DNA of 64,000 nt. Source: Lycium barbarum (lineage: Eukaryota > Streptophyta > Magnoliopsida > Solanales > Solanaceae). The notes beneath the pieces are model-generated. The model ran no database searches, was not told where the DNA came from, and saw nothing but the letters and a program-made list of their open reading frames with translations. The stretch covers positions 114,700,376 to 114,764,375 of the forward strand of contig NC_083342.1 of the NCBI RefSeq assembly GCF_019175385.1, in the 5' to 3' direction. Both the position numbers and the translations under genes were made by a program. Shown piece by piece: positions 47,401 through 58,093 of this stretch (position 1 is its first letter; each line of letters begins with the position of its first letter).

Positions 47401-47647
47401 TGTTGTTTTGTTGGCCCTGTGTGGCCTTTGTTGGTACTTCTGTGCGCAAGGTTATTTTGGGATAGTCCGTAAAACAAAGGAAACTCTGCCGAAATTTTTC
47501 TGGAAATTATATAAATTTGAAACACAGCCTTGTCGGCTTCTGTTATATACTTGAATGTGTTTGATATAATTTGAGATAGAGTTTGATAGATGTGTTTGGG
47601 TGCCCAGATCGGGCGCTAGTCACGGCCTACGGGGTTGGGTCGTGACA
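44465..47647. mobile_element. solo LTR, gypsy type, 3.2 kb, 5-bp TSD
   Basis: It begins TGTTATACCCCGTATTTT and ends GGGTTGGGTCGTGACA, with proper TG...CA ends, flanked by a perfect 5-base duplication CATGA (44460-44464 and 47648-47652). No gag or pol sequence is present inside, which suggests a solo LTR left after recombination of a long-LTR element. It is inserted in the LTR of the copia unit, whose sequence resumes across it. The gypsy assignment rests on LTR length and style, not on coding sequence. Confidence 0.8.
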
Positions 47648-47652
47648 CATGA

Positions 47653-47885
47653 GTTACAATATTAAAGAGAATGAATAAGAGTGAGTAATGAGTAGGAGGT
47701 TACAAAAGAAAATAAGACAACATTCATCCATAACTCATATGAATAATGAGAGAGTGAAAGAATAGAAAGTAATGGTCTATTAAGGCACCAAAACATAAGA
47801 GCAAAAGAGATCATTTCTCTGCCACTTTATGGCCACAAGGAAAGATTTTAAATGCTCTTGAACAGCCACTAAATCAGCCACTTTA

Positions 47886-47934
<49 letters not shown>

Positions 47935-47957
47935 TAAAATGGTCAAAATATGGTTCA
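47653..47957 (-). repeat. copia LTR, 5' part
   Basis: On the minus strand it starts TGAACCATATTTTGACC and runs through a TAA microsatellite (47887-47934) to the solo-LTR insertion point. It matches 52107-52384 closely (tttgctcttatgttttggtgc, tggccataaagtggcaga blocks on the minus strand). It is both the 3' LTR of the Pol unit to its right and the 5' LTR of the Gag unit to its left. Confidence 0.8.
47887..47934. repeat. (TAA)n microsatellite in copia LTR
   Basis: About 16 TAA units. The partner LTR at about 52324-52362 has a shorter run of the same repeat. Confidence 0.95.
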
Positions 47958-49251
47958 ATCTCTCACTCATTTTAATATTAATTTCAGAGAGTTTATCAGC
48001 TGAAGGTAGACTATGCGTAATGAAGGTGTGCTTTGCATTGAACCTCCACTTAGTAAAACAATAATTTTTACTCCAGAGTCGTAGTGGTGTTTGACTTGAA
48101 CTATGACTGCATAAGGGAAATAAAGAATTACTACTTACATATAATAATCAAGGTGTTGGCATGAGCTTTCACAGCCAGCACATTACGACCTTGTACTATC
48201 CCGGTTTCATGAGTGCTTTTGAGAACAAGCCTAATTCTCATAGGAAGCGGCCTACTTCCACACTCACATAGGTGAAATCTGTCAAGGAAGCTTCTGTAAC
48301 TTAACACCCCACTCATACGAGTTACATAATTTCATTAAGAGTTTATAGATTCAACCTCCACAAACTGTTACAGAATAATGCACTCACACCATAGGGAGGG
48401 AATAAATAAAACAGTGCATTTTCTCAATAAGTCATCATATGGTTCGTTTTTCCCATTGAACCTGGTTATAGGATCTCTAGTCCCCAGGTTGGGTTTCCTC
48501 ATATACGACTCATGAATTTATAGGCTTCAATCCGATCCCCCTCAATGTGCTCCAGGCCCATTCTCTTGCCAAGGCCTTAGTTAGTGGATCTGCAAGATTA
48601 TCACAAGATTTGACATAATCAACATTAATGATACCACTTGTCAAATATGATCTCACAGTACTGTGTTTTCTCCTTATAGGTCTGGATTTACCGTTATAAT
48701 AACGGTTTTGAACTCTATCAATTGCAGCTGCTATCACAATGTAATAAAATAGGATGATGTTTTTTCAAAATAAGGTATTTGAAATAATAAATCTCTTAAC
48801 CAATTCGCTTCTTCGCTAGCTGAAGCTAAAGCAATTAGTTCAGCCTCCATGGTAGAGTTAGCAATAATAGTTTATTTTTTTGATTTCCAACAAATAGCAC
48901 CACCTGCCGACATAAAAATATAACCAGTGGTAGAACAGGAATCACCAGATAAAGTGTTCCAATCTGCATCAGAAAAGCCTTAAAGTACAACAAAATATTT
49001 TTTATAAAACAAGCCATAAGTTTTTGTACCCACTAAATATTTCATAACTCTCGTTATAGCATGCCAATGTTCACTACTTGGCTTGCTTGTAAACTTGCTA
49101 AGTACTCCAACTGCATATGCAATATCAGGCCTAGTGCAATCAGTCATATATCTCAAACTTCCAATTAAGCTAGTATATTCCTTTTGATTTATCGCATCAT
49201 TTTCACTTTGAATAGGAAACAAGTGAACACTTGAATCAAAAAGAGTTACAA

Positions 49252-49342
49252 CATTGCGCTCGTTGCGGGACTTAACCCAACACCTTACGGCATAAGCTGA
49301 CGACAACCATGCACCACTTGTGTCTGTATTCCTGAAGGCACC
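49252..49342 (-). other. plastid-like 16S rRNA fragment (NUPT), about 91 bp
   Basis: The minus strand reads the 16S segment containing GAAGGCACCCC on the complementary side, GTGGTGCATGGTTGTCGTCA, TGCCGTAAGGTGTTGGGTTA and AGTCCCGCAACGAGCGCAAT. The TGCCGTAAGG form is plastid-like and unlike plant mitochondrial 18S. It sits in the copia reverse transcriptase between GKFLDQS and DSSVHLFPIQ, where ordinary copia sequence is absent, and keeps that frame open. A few differences from typical plastid 16S suggest age. Confidence 0.85.
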
Positions 49343-49492
49343 CCTTGACTGGTCAAGGAATTTTCCATCACATGTTTTAGTAATTTTTATTCCAAGAATA
49401 AAATTTGCCTCACCAAGATCTTTCATATCAAAATGGCTGCTAGGTATATTTTTAGTTCCACCAATGACATTCATGTTAGAGCCAAAGATCAA

Positions 49493-50210
49493 TAGGGGTG
49501 AGCATTTGGGATCCGGTTCGGTATTTTCAAAGTTCGGGTTCGGTAATTCGGTAATCGGTAATTGAAAGTAGATACCAAATACCGAACTGAAAAAGTTTGA
49601 TTCAGTTCGGTAAATCAAAATTCGGTTTGGTAAATTTCGGCACGATATTCGGAATTTACCGTTCAAGAAAGCAAATATTAATAATAAGATATTATCATTT
49701 ACTTCAAAGGCCATGAATGCAAACCCATCTTTCACCTATTGTGTATTTGAAATTAGGTGACAAACTAATGGAATTGCAAAAATTTTGGGCAGCTAAACAT
49801 TATGTGTGCTAGATATAATTTTCTTAGAAAGCAAAAAAAAAATCTGAAAAAGAAAAGAATAGAGAGAAATATTTATGGCTCGTAGCTCCGGAAAAAGCAA
49901 ATGCATATAATTCTAAATGTCTATCTCTTTCATATTTAAATTGAAGAAGTACAGTTTTGGGACAAGCAGAACAAAGGGAAGAAGAGCAGGAAATAGGAGG
50001 AAACAGATGCAGAAACCCCATAGTATTACTAAATAATTCGGTATTGGGAAAATATCGAACGGTACTAATATCTCGTACCGAATCCAATCTCGAATACCGT
50101 AATTTTAAATTTTTACTCCCGAATACCGTATCGAATTATTAAATACCGAATTACCGAAATAATCTGTTCGGTTCGGTAATTCGGGTTTTGGTAATTTATG
50201 CCCAACCCTA
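49493..50210. mobile_element. hAT-type MITE, 718 bp, 8-bp TSD
   Basis: It starts TAGGGGTGAGCATTTGG and ends ATGCCCAACCCTA, with a perfect 8-base duplication AAGATCAA (49485-49492 and 50211-50218). It interrupts the copia reverse transcriptase. The interior near each end is full of 'ttcggtaattcggt' type motifs, as in the MITE at 29943-30550. No open frame of its own. Confidence 0.92.
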
Positions 50211-50714
50211 AAGATCAATAAATCATCCACATAGAGGCAAACAATAACATGTGAATTATTGCAAGACTTATGATAGATGCACTTATCACACTAATTTGTT
50301 TTTAAACCATTTTCAATCGTGCAGGAATCAAATTTCGCATGCCATTGCTTTGGTGCCTGTTTCAAGTCATATAGGGATTTAGTAAGTTTACATACTTTGC
50401 TTTCTTGGCCTGCTTCAACAAAACCTTCGGGTTGTTCCATATATATTTCCTCATTTGGGTCCCCAGTTAAAAAGACAGTTTTTATATCCATTTGATGAAT
50501 ATGCAAATCAAAAATTGTAGCGATAGCAATTAAAAGACTTGTGGATGTAATTCTAGTTACCGGAGAAAAAGTATCAAAACGTTCTAGGCCTTCTAGCCCA
50601 TTTACACCCAATTGTTTTACAACTCAGTGGTAAATCAACTAACTTCTAATTTTATTGGAAATAACTGATTCCATTTCATCATTTACAACCTCTTTCCAAA
50701 AAAACAATATCATC

Positions 50715-52100
50715 TTAAGATAAAACTTCTTGTAAAGTGAAAGGGTCATCTCCAACATTAAAAACATAAAAGTCAGGACCAAAATCTTTTTCTACTCTAG
50801 CTCTTTTACTTCTTCTTAACTCAAAATCATCATTTTCTTTATTTTGCAAAATAGAAGTAGAAGAACTAGGTAGTAACAAAATATTTTCGTTAGTCCCATG
50901 ACCCCCACTATTTTTAGAATCAAATTGAAATTTATTTTCATGAAAAATAGCATTATCCGATTCTATTATTATATTATCTTCAAGACTAAAAAATCTATAG
51001 GCTGTATTATTTGAAGCATAACCAAGAAAAGCAGAAGTAGTAACTTTTTTACCCAACTTAAAAATTTTGGGATCCATTAGCCTTACATAAGCTAGACAAC
51101 CCCAAACTTTTTAAATATCCCAAATTTGATTTGTGACCTTTCCACAACTCAAATGATGTTAATTTTGTCTTTTTATGAGGCACGCGATTCAACACATAAC
51201 AAGCAGTCAGAATAACTTCACCCCAAAAATTTAGAGGTGCACTTGACTCAATAAGCATGTCATTTGTCAACACAACTAAGGTTCTAATTTTTCTTTCTAC
51301 TACACCGTTAGATGCAGGACAATAAGGTGGAGTAATTTCATAAATTATTCCCAATGATCTAACAAAAGAATTAAACTCATTAGACTCGTATTCACGACCT
51401 CTATCACTTCTAATTCTTTTTATTTTTTTACCAAACTAATTTTCAATTTCATGGATATAAATTTTAAAGTTTTCAAAATTTTCAAAAGCATCACTTTTAT
51501 TTTTCATCAAGAAAACATATGTATACTTAGAAAAATCATCGATAAAAATGATAAAATATCTACTTCCTCCATGAGTTAAAATTCCTCCAAATTCACAAAT
51601 ATCAGTATGAATTAATTCTAACAACCCATTTTTTCTTTCAACTTGAAAATGAGGCCTTTTGTGATTTTGGCTTTACTACAAGCCTCACATTTTTCAAAAT
51701 CCTTTTGAATCATTGGGATTAATCCTAAATTACTCATGATTCCCACATAACGATTATTAATATGACACAAACAAGTATGCCAAAAAGTAATAGAAGAAAG
51801 CATGTAAACAGAATTAGTAACTTTATTCATCTCAACATTCAACTTAAACATCCCATCGCAAGCATATTCCTTTTCCACAAAAATACATTTTTTCACTATT
51901 ACGTATTGATCAAACTCAATAATTTGTTTGAAAACTAGACATCAATTTTTTTTTTCATGGAAGGAGTAAAAAGTTCATCTTTTAAAATTAATACCCTTCC
52001 AGAGGTGAAGCTCAACTCGACATCTCCCTTTCCAAGCACTTGAGTAGTGTGAGAATCACCAAACATGATTTTGGACTCCTCAAATGAAGTATACGCTAAA
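50715..52100 (-). pseudogene. copia protease end and integrase, interrupted
   Basis: Minus-strand pieces in order: FGDSHTTQVLGKGDVELSF (about 52060-51990, end of the protease region); pre-integrase WHTCLCHINNRYV with CEACSKAK (51896-51618); integrase core ELIHTDICEFGG and FIDDFSKYTYVF (51624-51436); then PYCPASNGVVERKIRTL with the catalytic Glu (51354-51058); and the variable linker with GYASNNTAYRFF (51077-50715). Frame changes separate the pieces. Confidence 0.85.
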
Positions 52101-52106
52101 GAAAAT

Positions 52107-52322
52107 GAATAAAGGGTGAGTAATAAATAGGAGATTACAAAGGAACATAAGACCACGTTCATCCATAACTCATATAAATAATGAGATAGTGGAAGAATAG
52201 AAAGTAATGGTCTATCAATGCACCAAAACGTAAGAGCAAAAGAGATCATTTCTCTGCCACTTTATGGCCACAACGAAAAGGTGGTAAATGCTCTTGAACA
52301 GCCGCTTTAATCAGCCACTTTA

Positions 52323-52360
<38 letters not shown>

Positions 52361-52384
52361 TTAAAATGGTCAAAATATCCTTCA
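52107..52384 (-). repeat. copia LTR fragment at the right end
   Basis: It matches 47653-47957 and starts TGAAGGATATTTTGACC on the minus strand. It includes a TAA microsatellite at about 52324-52362. The 3' part of this LTR is missing at the junction with Pol. Confidence 0.8.
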
Positions 52385-53688
52385 CAGACAAATTATCACA
52401 TCAGATTAAATTATTTATCACATATTATTACATCATTATTCGTTTTTGAGTTCTCATTTTTTAATCGTGCATCTTAGTGGGGCCCACAAGAGAAAATTAG
52501 CCTTAGCTGACGCCCTAAGCCTATCACAATAGCAAAGTCATATTTGCTGTGCACCGCATCTGTCCGCTTTTAGAAATAGAAAGCCAACTCAAATCACTAG
52601 TAAAATAAAATTATTGGAGTTTAACTTCTACATATTTATCATGAAAAAAAAATAGGAAATTAATACATAGATAATTTTTCATAATAAATATTTCAGCAGC
52701 ATGACAAAAATGATTCCTTCCGTCTCAATTATGTGATTTTTCTCGCTTGTCGAGAGTTAATTTAATTAATCTTCAGAGCTAATTAAATCTGATAAATTTA
52801 ATATTTTAATATATATACACTTAAAAATTATACAATGCAATAAAAAAGTATTTTAAAATACTGAATATAATTCACATATTTTGAAGGAAAATTACGCTCT
52901 ATGGCTATTTTTGAAAATATTTACGCCACATAGCGCATATTTAAAGTTTGTTATCCGATTTAGCTCATATTTGTGTATAGACACCTTTTGCACGCTGCTA
53001 TACAAGGTTGATAATGTCTGTTCCTAGATATAATATTGTATAATACTCCCTCCGAATAAAAAAGAGTGTCCACTTAGCCTTTTTTTTTAGGTAAAAAAGA
53101 GTGTCCACTTATCAAATCAAGAAAGAATTAACCTAATTTTTTCAGATTTGTCCTTATTAAGTGTTATGTGATCAAATCCTAATACCTATTTAATTAGGGG
53201 CAATTCAGTAAAATTACCTTTTTTTTCTCTTTAAAAGTTAGTATTTTCTTAAGTTGGCGCAAATCGCAAGAGAATATTGTATATTGGTTTATGAGACGGA
53301 ATAACTTTCAAAAACATTCTCTTTTGTGAATTTCGGAAAACGGATAGTATCACATAAATTGGGATAGAAAAAATAATAAATTACTAAATAGCATTGATTA
53401 TACAAAGATCTGTTTCAGTACGTGTAACATTAAAATCAAAATTTTGGATAGTGAAGTTTTAGGAGAGAAAAAAGAGAGGACCAAGCAAGGCCTTATCTGT
53501 TTTACCCAAAAAAAAAAAAAAAACCTCAGTCCGCATCCTATAATCAACAACAGCCAAGATTGAACAAACAGCTCAGACACAGCTCTCTCTCTCTCTCTCT
53601 ATACGATAAACTTTTCTTTTTTAGTAAATTTTGTTGTAACTTTCAAGACAAAAGGGTGTGGCACGAAACCCGGTAAGCCAACTCTGAC
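52385..53688. other. promoter-side spacer of PEX11 with MITE pieces
   Basis: No gene. It contains Stowaway-like remnants (52712-53376) and a short CT run at 53582-53600 shortly before the PEX11 TATA box. Confidence 0.4.
52712..53376. mobile_element. degenerate Stowaway-like MITE, possibly nested
   Basis: The left end, ttccttccgtctcaattatgtga, has a diverged complement at about 53349-53376 (tcacataaattgggatag). Between them a second pair, CTCCCTCCGAATAAAAAAGA (53046) and its diverged complement ending at 53347, is flanked by TA (53044-53045, 53348-53349). One element may have inserted into another. Both pairs are imperfect. Confidence 0.45.
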
Positions 53689-53696
53689 TATATAAA
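53689..53696 (+). promoter_or_regulatory. TATA box of the PEX11 gene
   Basis: tatataaa at 53689-53696, about 25-35 bases before a pyrimidine-rich likely start region at 53720-53745. The non-coding first exon follows. Confidence 0.6.
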
Positions 53697-53719
53697 CGTT
53701 CTTGCTTTCAAGTGTACGT

Positions 53720-53791
53720 CTGTTCTCTCCTTTGTTTTTTTGTTCATTTCACAAGCCCTATCTGTTTGCTTTTGACTCTGCCCTTCATCAG
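53720..53791 (+). other. non-coding first exon of PEX11
   Basis: It ends at the donor catcag|gttagg (53791/53792) and is joined to the acceptor tattttgcag ending at 55620. The intron is about 1.8 kb long. The start point is estimated from the TATA box. Confidence 0.55.
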
Positions 53792-54828
53792 GTTAGGTAT
53801 CAAAGTTTATGCTTTATTATTCCTATAGATTCACTTTTTTATGTTTTGAATCAGAATTCTCTTTTATTGGTTTTGTTTGGTCCCAATTTATGGGATTCTT
53901 CGTATTGCTGAAAATAACATGTGTCAACATCATATGCCTTTTATTGGGGTTCTATTCTATTCAATCTTTAATTCCCAGGTTTCAGTTTTATAGTTTTTCT
54001 GATTCTATTGAATCCTTAATCCTTGGGTGTTAGTTTAATAATCTTTAATGACTGGATTATAGTTTACTTCTACAAAAAAGATTGTTTTTTAGTTAATTAT
54101 CAGTTCCATTTGTTGTCACTGGCCGTGTTTCTGTTGATTCGTTTCAAATATTTATACATATGTTGATGTTTATTAGTCCCTGAGCCAAAGATGTGTTTTT
54201 TTTTTCTTTCCAAATAGTCTAATGCTTTTGTTTGTCAGTGATGGTTGAGTCTAGGATTTTCCAGTTTAACTTTGTTCTTAGCATATTTGAGCTTAACTTG
54301 GAGTGATATTGACTGTATGATAAAGCATGTGAGCTGCTGAAAATTCTAAATACCTAGATTTCGAAGGATTTCGGTTGTGTTTTTGAATCAATTCAGCATG
54401 TCTCGGTTCCTTTTTCTCTTCTTCTTTGATCTTTGGAAGTTTGATCTTCTTCCATCCTGTCTGGTTTCGTTTATGTAGTCTGGGTTAGTCTATTGGTACG
54501 TAGAATGATTCAAGATGTGGCAATGGAACTTGGAGGATATCACTTTAGGACAATTGGGGCAAAGAGTATATGGTTGATGGCTTTGCCGAACCAGTAACAT
54601 TCTTTTTGATGCTGAGAAAAAAATACTGTAATATTGAGGAAGGGAATATCAATGAGATATATTTGAAATAGCCAGTAGAAGCTTTGATAGAGCCTATCTC
54701 TAGAAAACAAGAGAGCTACAAGCTATAATTTACACAAATTCACATTGAGTTGATAAAAAAGACCGCTATGGACAGCCTTTTTCAATAACGACGCCATAAT
54801 CTATATCGATATCTGTTTCATTGTTCCT

Positions 54829-55092
54829 TTGTCTTTTCAAATAATAATTTCTCTGGTGAAAAAAAGGATTATCTTGAAGTGCCATGAGACATCGAATAAG
54901 CCCTCTCTAGTTTCTGCTAAGCTTTCCACCTCCAAGGAAAGGAAAGGTAGACGTACAGAATTGTTTATGCCCCACGTATTGCAATCCTGGTTTAGGCAGG
55001 GGAATTCTAAATGCGGGATATGCAAAATTAAAGACTCTGCAGATGGTAGTCATTGTTTCATTTGCTATAAAGGCTATCTCCTTCCAGCATAG
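54829..55092 (+). other. open frame in the PEX11 5' intron, unrecognised
   Basis: An 87-codon frame starting from ATG-like AT-rich sequence has a C-terminal part KCGICKIKDSADGSHCFICY with two CxxC pairs, like a small zinc-binding module. I do not recognise it. It lies within the intron on the same strand. It may be a captured gene fragment or chance. Confidence 0.2.
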
Positions 55093-55635
55093 TTAGATGG
55101 AAGAACCTTTGTTTGCACTTTGCATAGCTCATATAATGTGCTTCTTCCTCTCTTACAATAAAATAAGAGTATTATGATCGAAACTGAGATTTGATAAATA
55201 TCGTCATTTGATATTACTTCTTTGGTTATCAGAGTCGTTTGTTTGTTAATCTTGGTTTTGAGCTCTTATCTCTTATTAGTTCTCCTGTATTTAAGATGTC
55301 AAGTCGTGTTCCCAAGTATTAACTTTTCTCCAAAACTGGTGACTTCTTTTTCCTCCTCTCTATCCCTTTTTGAAAGGGAAACTTACAAGCAATGGACATA
55401 ATAGTCCAGACACCCAGATTGATAGGCACATCCTAGGGGCTCATTGTAGTTCACTAGTTTGTCACGTTTCTTTGCAACAAATACAAAATGGTTCTCTATT
55501 AGAGAAGTACTCAGTTTGCTTCTGAACAGTGGCCGAAGCATATCAAGGGCTGCATCTTGTCCTCCTACCACCTATCCGGTTTTCTTATGATGTTAACCTT
55601 GTGCGTTTCTTATTTTGCAGTAGTTGTAGAGTAAA

Positions 55636-57092
55636 ATGAGTGGCCTAGATGCAGCCAGAGCAGAACTTGCCCTTGCAGTTTTGTACTTAAACAAAGCAGA
55701 GGCAAGGGACAAAATATGTAGGGCAATACAATATGGTTCAAAATTCCTGAGTAATGGAGAGCCTGGCACTGCTCAAAATGTTGACAAAACAACTAGCTTA
55801 GCAAGGAAAGTATTCCGTCTTTTCAAGGTTAGCATTCAATGTATTTTGACATATTCATATTAAGAGCATTTCTATTATTCAAACAGTGGTACTAATTATA
55901 ATAGCATTTATTTTCACCATTATCTATTATGTCTTTTGAGTCTTGTGTCCTTTTCTGCTACAGTTTATAAATGATCTGCATGGGCTTATTAGTCCACCTG
56001 CCCCAGGAACCCCACTCCCACTCATCTTGCTGGGAAAGGTAAATACCCACTCTCTCTTCTTGTGATCCATAATTTTTATTGTAGTGTTACCTGTCTAACA
56101 GTGCTGGTGATTGCAGTCAAAAAATGCATTGCTATCGACTTTCTTGTTTCTGGATCAATTTGTGTGGCTTGGAAGGACAGGCATTTACAAGGTATTAATT
56201 TTTTTGTATTATGCAGTCGTTCGGTTTCTCTAGAGATAAGACAATGAATGGTAAATGTCCTAACATTCTTGTTTTGTTTTACACAGAACAAAGAACGCAC
56301 TGAGTTACTTGGCAGGATCTCTCTCTTTTGTTGGATGGGTTCCTCGATCTGTACCACTTTAGTGGAGGTTACTCCTCACCTTACTATTCGGCACGTGAAA
56401 CTAGTGCTTGATCATTGCTCCTAGTATTTGCTTTTATGCCAATAGTTTGTCTAACACTTTGCTAATTACCACAGATTGGTGAGCTCGGGAGACTTTCAGC
56501 ATCAATGAAAAAGCTGGAGAAGGAACTCAAGAGTAGCGAAAAATACAAGGTTTGCCAATTCCAAGCATCGTGCATTATGTTTATTTGGTAGCTCTGTGGA
56601 ATTTCCCTTTGAAGATTATTCACATTTGTGATGTTTGGTAAATTTTGCATTGTAGAACGAGCAATACCGGAGTAAGCTTCAGAAGTCAAATGAGAGGTCC
56701 CTAGCCCTGATTAAAGCAGGCATTGACATAGTAGTTGCTGTTGGATTACTCCAATTGGCACCTAAGAAGGTCACTCCTCGTGTAACAGGAGCCTTTGGAT
56801 TTGTTAGCTCCTTGATATCATGTTATCAGGTACATATCACTTATGTATTCATCTTCTCCTGGTCTACTTAAGCTGTGGGTGATACTATCAACTACAGTGG
56901 AAATGATTTACAATTAAAGAAGGAAAAGCATGATAAATAAGGAGAAGATTTTGGATACCTTAGATTGACCTAACTTCAATTAATCTTTTCAAAAGGAATT
57001 AAAGCTTATCAAAACTTCTAGCTAGTGTATTGAGATGCCTTATTTTCCTTGTGCAGTTGCTCCCAGCACCGCCCAAGGCCAAGACGCCGTGA
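55636..57092 (+). CDS. PEX11: peroxisomal membrane protein PEX11, C/D/E type
   Basis: Seven coding exons: 55636-55827, 55964-56038, 56117-56191, 56287-56367, 56475-56549, 56656-56829 and 57057-57092. They join in phase 0 with GT-AG borders and give 235 residues, the family's normal length. The protein begins MSGLDAARAELALAVLYLNK and contains ICRAIQYGSKFLS, NVDKTTSLARKVFRLFKFIN and LLGKSKNALLSTFLFLDQ, then GIYKNKERTELLGRISLFCW and KSNERSLALIKAGIDIVVAV, all hallmarks of plant PEX11-C/D/E. PEX11 sits in the peroxisome membrane, bends it through an N-terminal amphipathic helix and promotes elongation before fission. There are hydrophobic segments in the middle and near the C-terminus. The gene appears intact. 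Confidence 0.95.
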
Positions 57093-58093
57093 AAGGCTCT
57101 AATGCCGTTGATGAATTCTCAGCATCACTAGAATAATTATTTGTGATATGCATACTGCTTATGAAGTCTCAGCAGTTTGTCTACATGTTGCAGTGAAATA
57201 TTACCTTGTTTTCTGCATATTTCATTTTGGTACAGAACTTTAATAATGATATGATGCGTCTTAGATTTTACTACATTTGAATGGTGTGGCATTTCTAGGC
57301 CAGATATTGTACTGCAAACAGATTTCCAGATCAACACTAAACCCAAGTGTCGTTAGTGGTAAGGACCAGGAGTGAGGATATCTCAAATAGTGGACTAGAT
57401 TTGTATTTAGCAGAAGATACAAAGAGGTTGAAATGAATGTTATAACTTCCCCTTTCAAGAGTTCCTAAAGGTGACATGATTTGTATAAAAAATAAGAAAA
57501 ACTATCTTCTGAAAGAGGCGTATTTATTCAGCTCCTGATGAACTTTCAATGATAAACAAATTATTTCCTGAAATATTTTTCATCTTGCATATCCACCTGA
57601 ACGATTAGGTTTAACTCTCTGATAGAAAGGAAAATACGCAAGCAGGATCATCTCATCTACAAAGGAGTTTATGCAGCTCCAGCCTCTAAAATTAAAAAGA
57701 ACTGGTGTGAATTTACAAAGGAGAATGCAGGATATTACTTGAAAAGTAATGTAGAAAACTAAAAGAAGAGAAAATCATAGCGTTATATTACAAAGGGTGA
57801 TTGGTATGAAAGAAAATATCTTCCGAAAACTATTTTTCCAGAAGAAACTTTATCTCACTATCCAACACTAATAGCAGTTAAAAACTATTTCAAATGAACT
57901 ATTGGAGATGTTATCATTCATATCAAGCACACCAAACTTCTCTATGGTCCATTTACTTGTCGTCGTCATTCTACTTCATGGGTCTAAAGCTAGGCAGGTA
58001 ATTCTTTTACTTAATATTTCAATAGACCTGCATCTTCAAGCACTACTTCTTCGAATGTTATGGGAGGTACATTTGCATCTTGGATAAATTCTG
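57093..58093. other. convergent region between PEX11 and the F-box gene
   Basis: 3' flanks of two genes facing each other. No additional gene was recognised; the short open frames lack domain signals. Confidence 0.4.

Larger units (their letters stand above)
48510..50611 (-). pseudogene. copia reverse transcriptase / RNase H, interrupted
   Basis: The frame 50611-50291 starts the reverse transcriptase (FDTFSPVTRITS, HQMDIKTVFLTGDPNEEIYM, QPEGFVEAGQ, SLYDLKQAPKQWH). The hAT MITE then cuts the domain just before LLIFG and MKDLGEANFILGIKI. Downstream come TRPDIAYAVGVLSKFTSKPS (49140-49060) and the RNase H end, RRKHSTVRSYLTSG and DPLTKAL (48737-48510). Many stops make it inactive. Confidence 0.85.
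47958..52384 (-). mobile_element. copia Pol unit with LTR fragment, Gag deleted
   Basis: On the minus strand it starts with an LTR piece, 52384-52107 (TGAAGGATATTTTGACC), which passes directly into the protease-integrase part of Pol at about 52100. The LTR end, leader and Gag are missing. Pol runs to about 48510 and is followed by a 3' region and the LTR at 47957. The unit carries an hAT MITE (49493-50210) and a 16S rRNA-like insert (49252-49342). Confidence 0.8.

Noticed and set aside
46593..47554. several GC-richer open frames on both strands at 46.6-47.5 kb
   Set aside because: They lie within the solo LTR and show no domain or codon pattern.
47887..47934. TAA repeat as a CRISPR-like or satellite array
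   Set aside because: It is a simple trinucleotide microsatellite within a copia LTR.
49252..49342. functional rRNA gene
   Set aside because: Only about 91 bases of 16S-like sequence are present, inside a retrotransposon.
48980..49735. 251-codon minus-strand open frame as an independent novel gene
   Set aside because: It is a chimera of hAT MITE sequence, copia reverse transcriptase and a 16S rRNA-like insert, open by chance.
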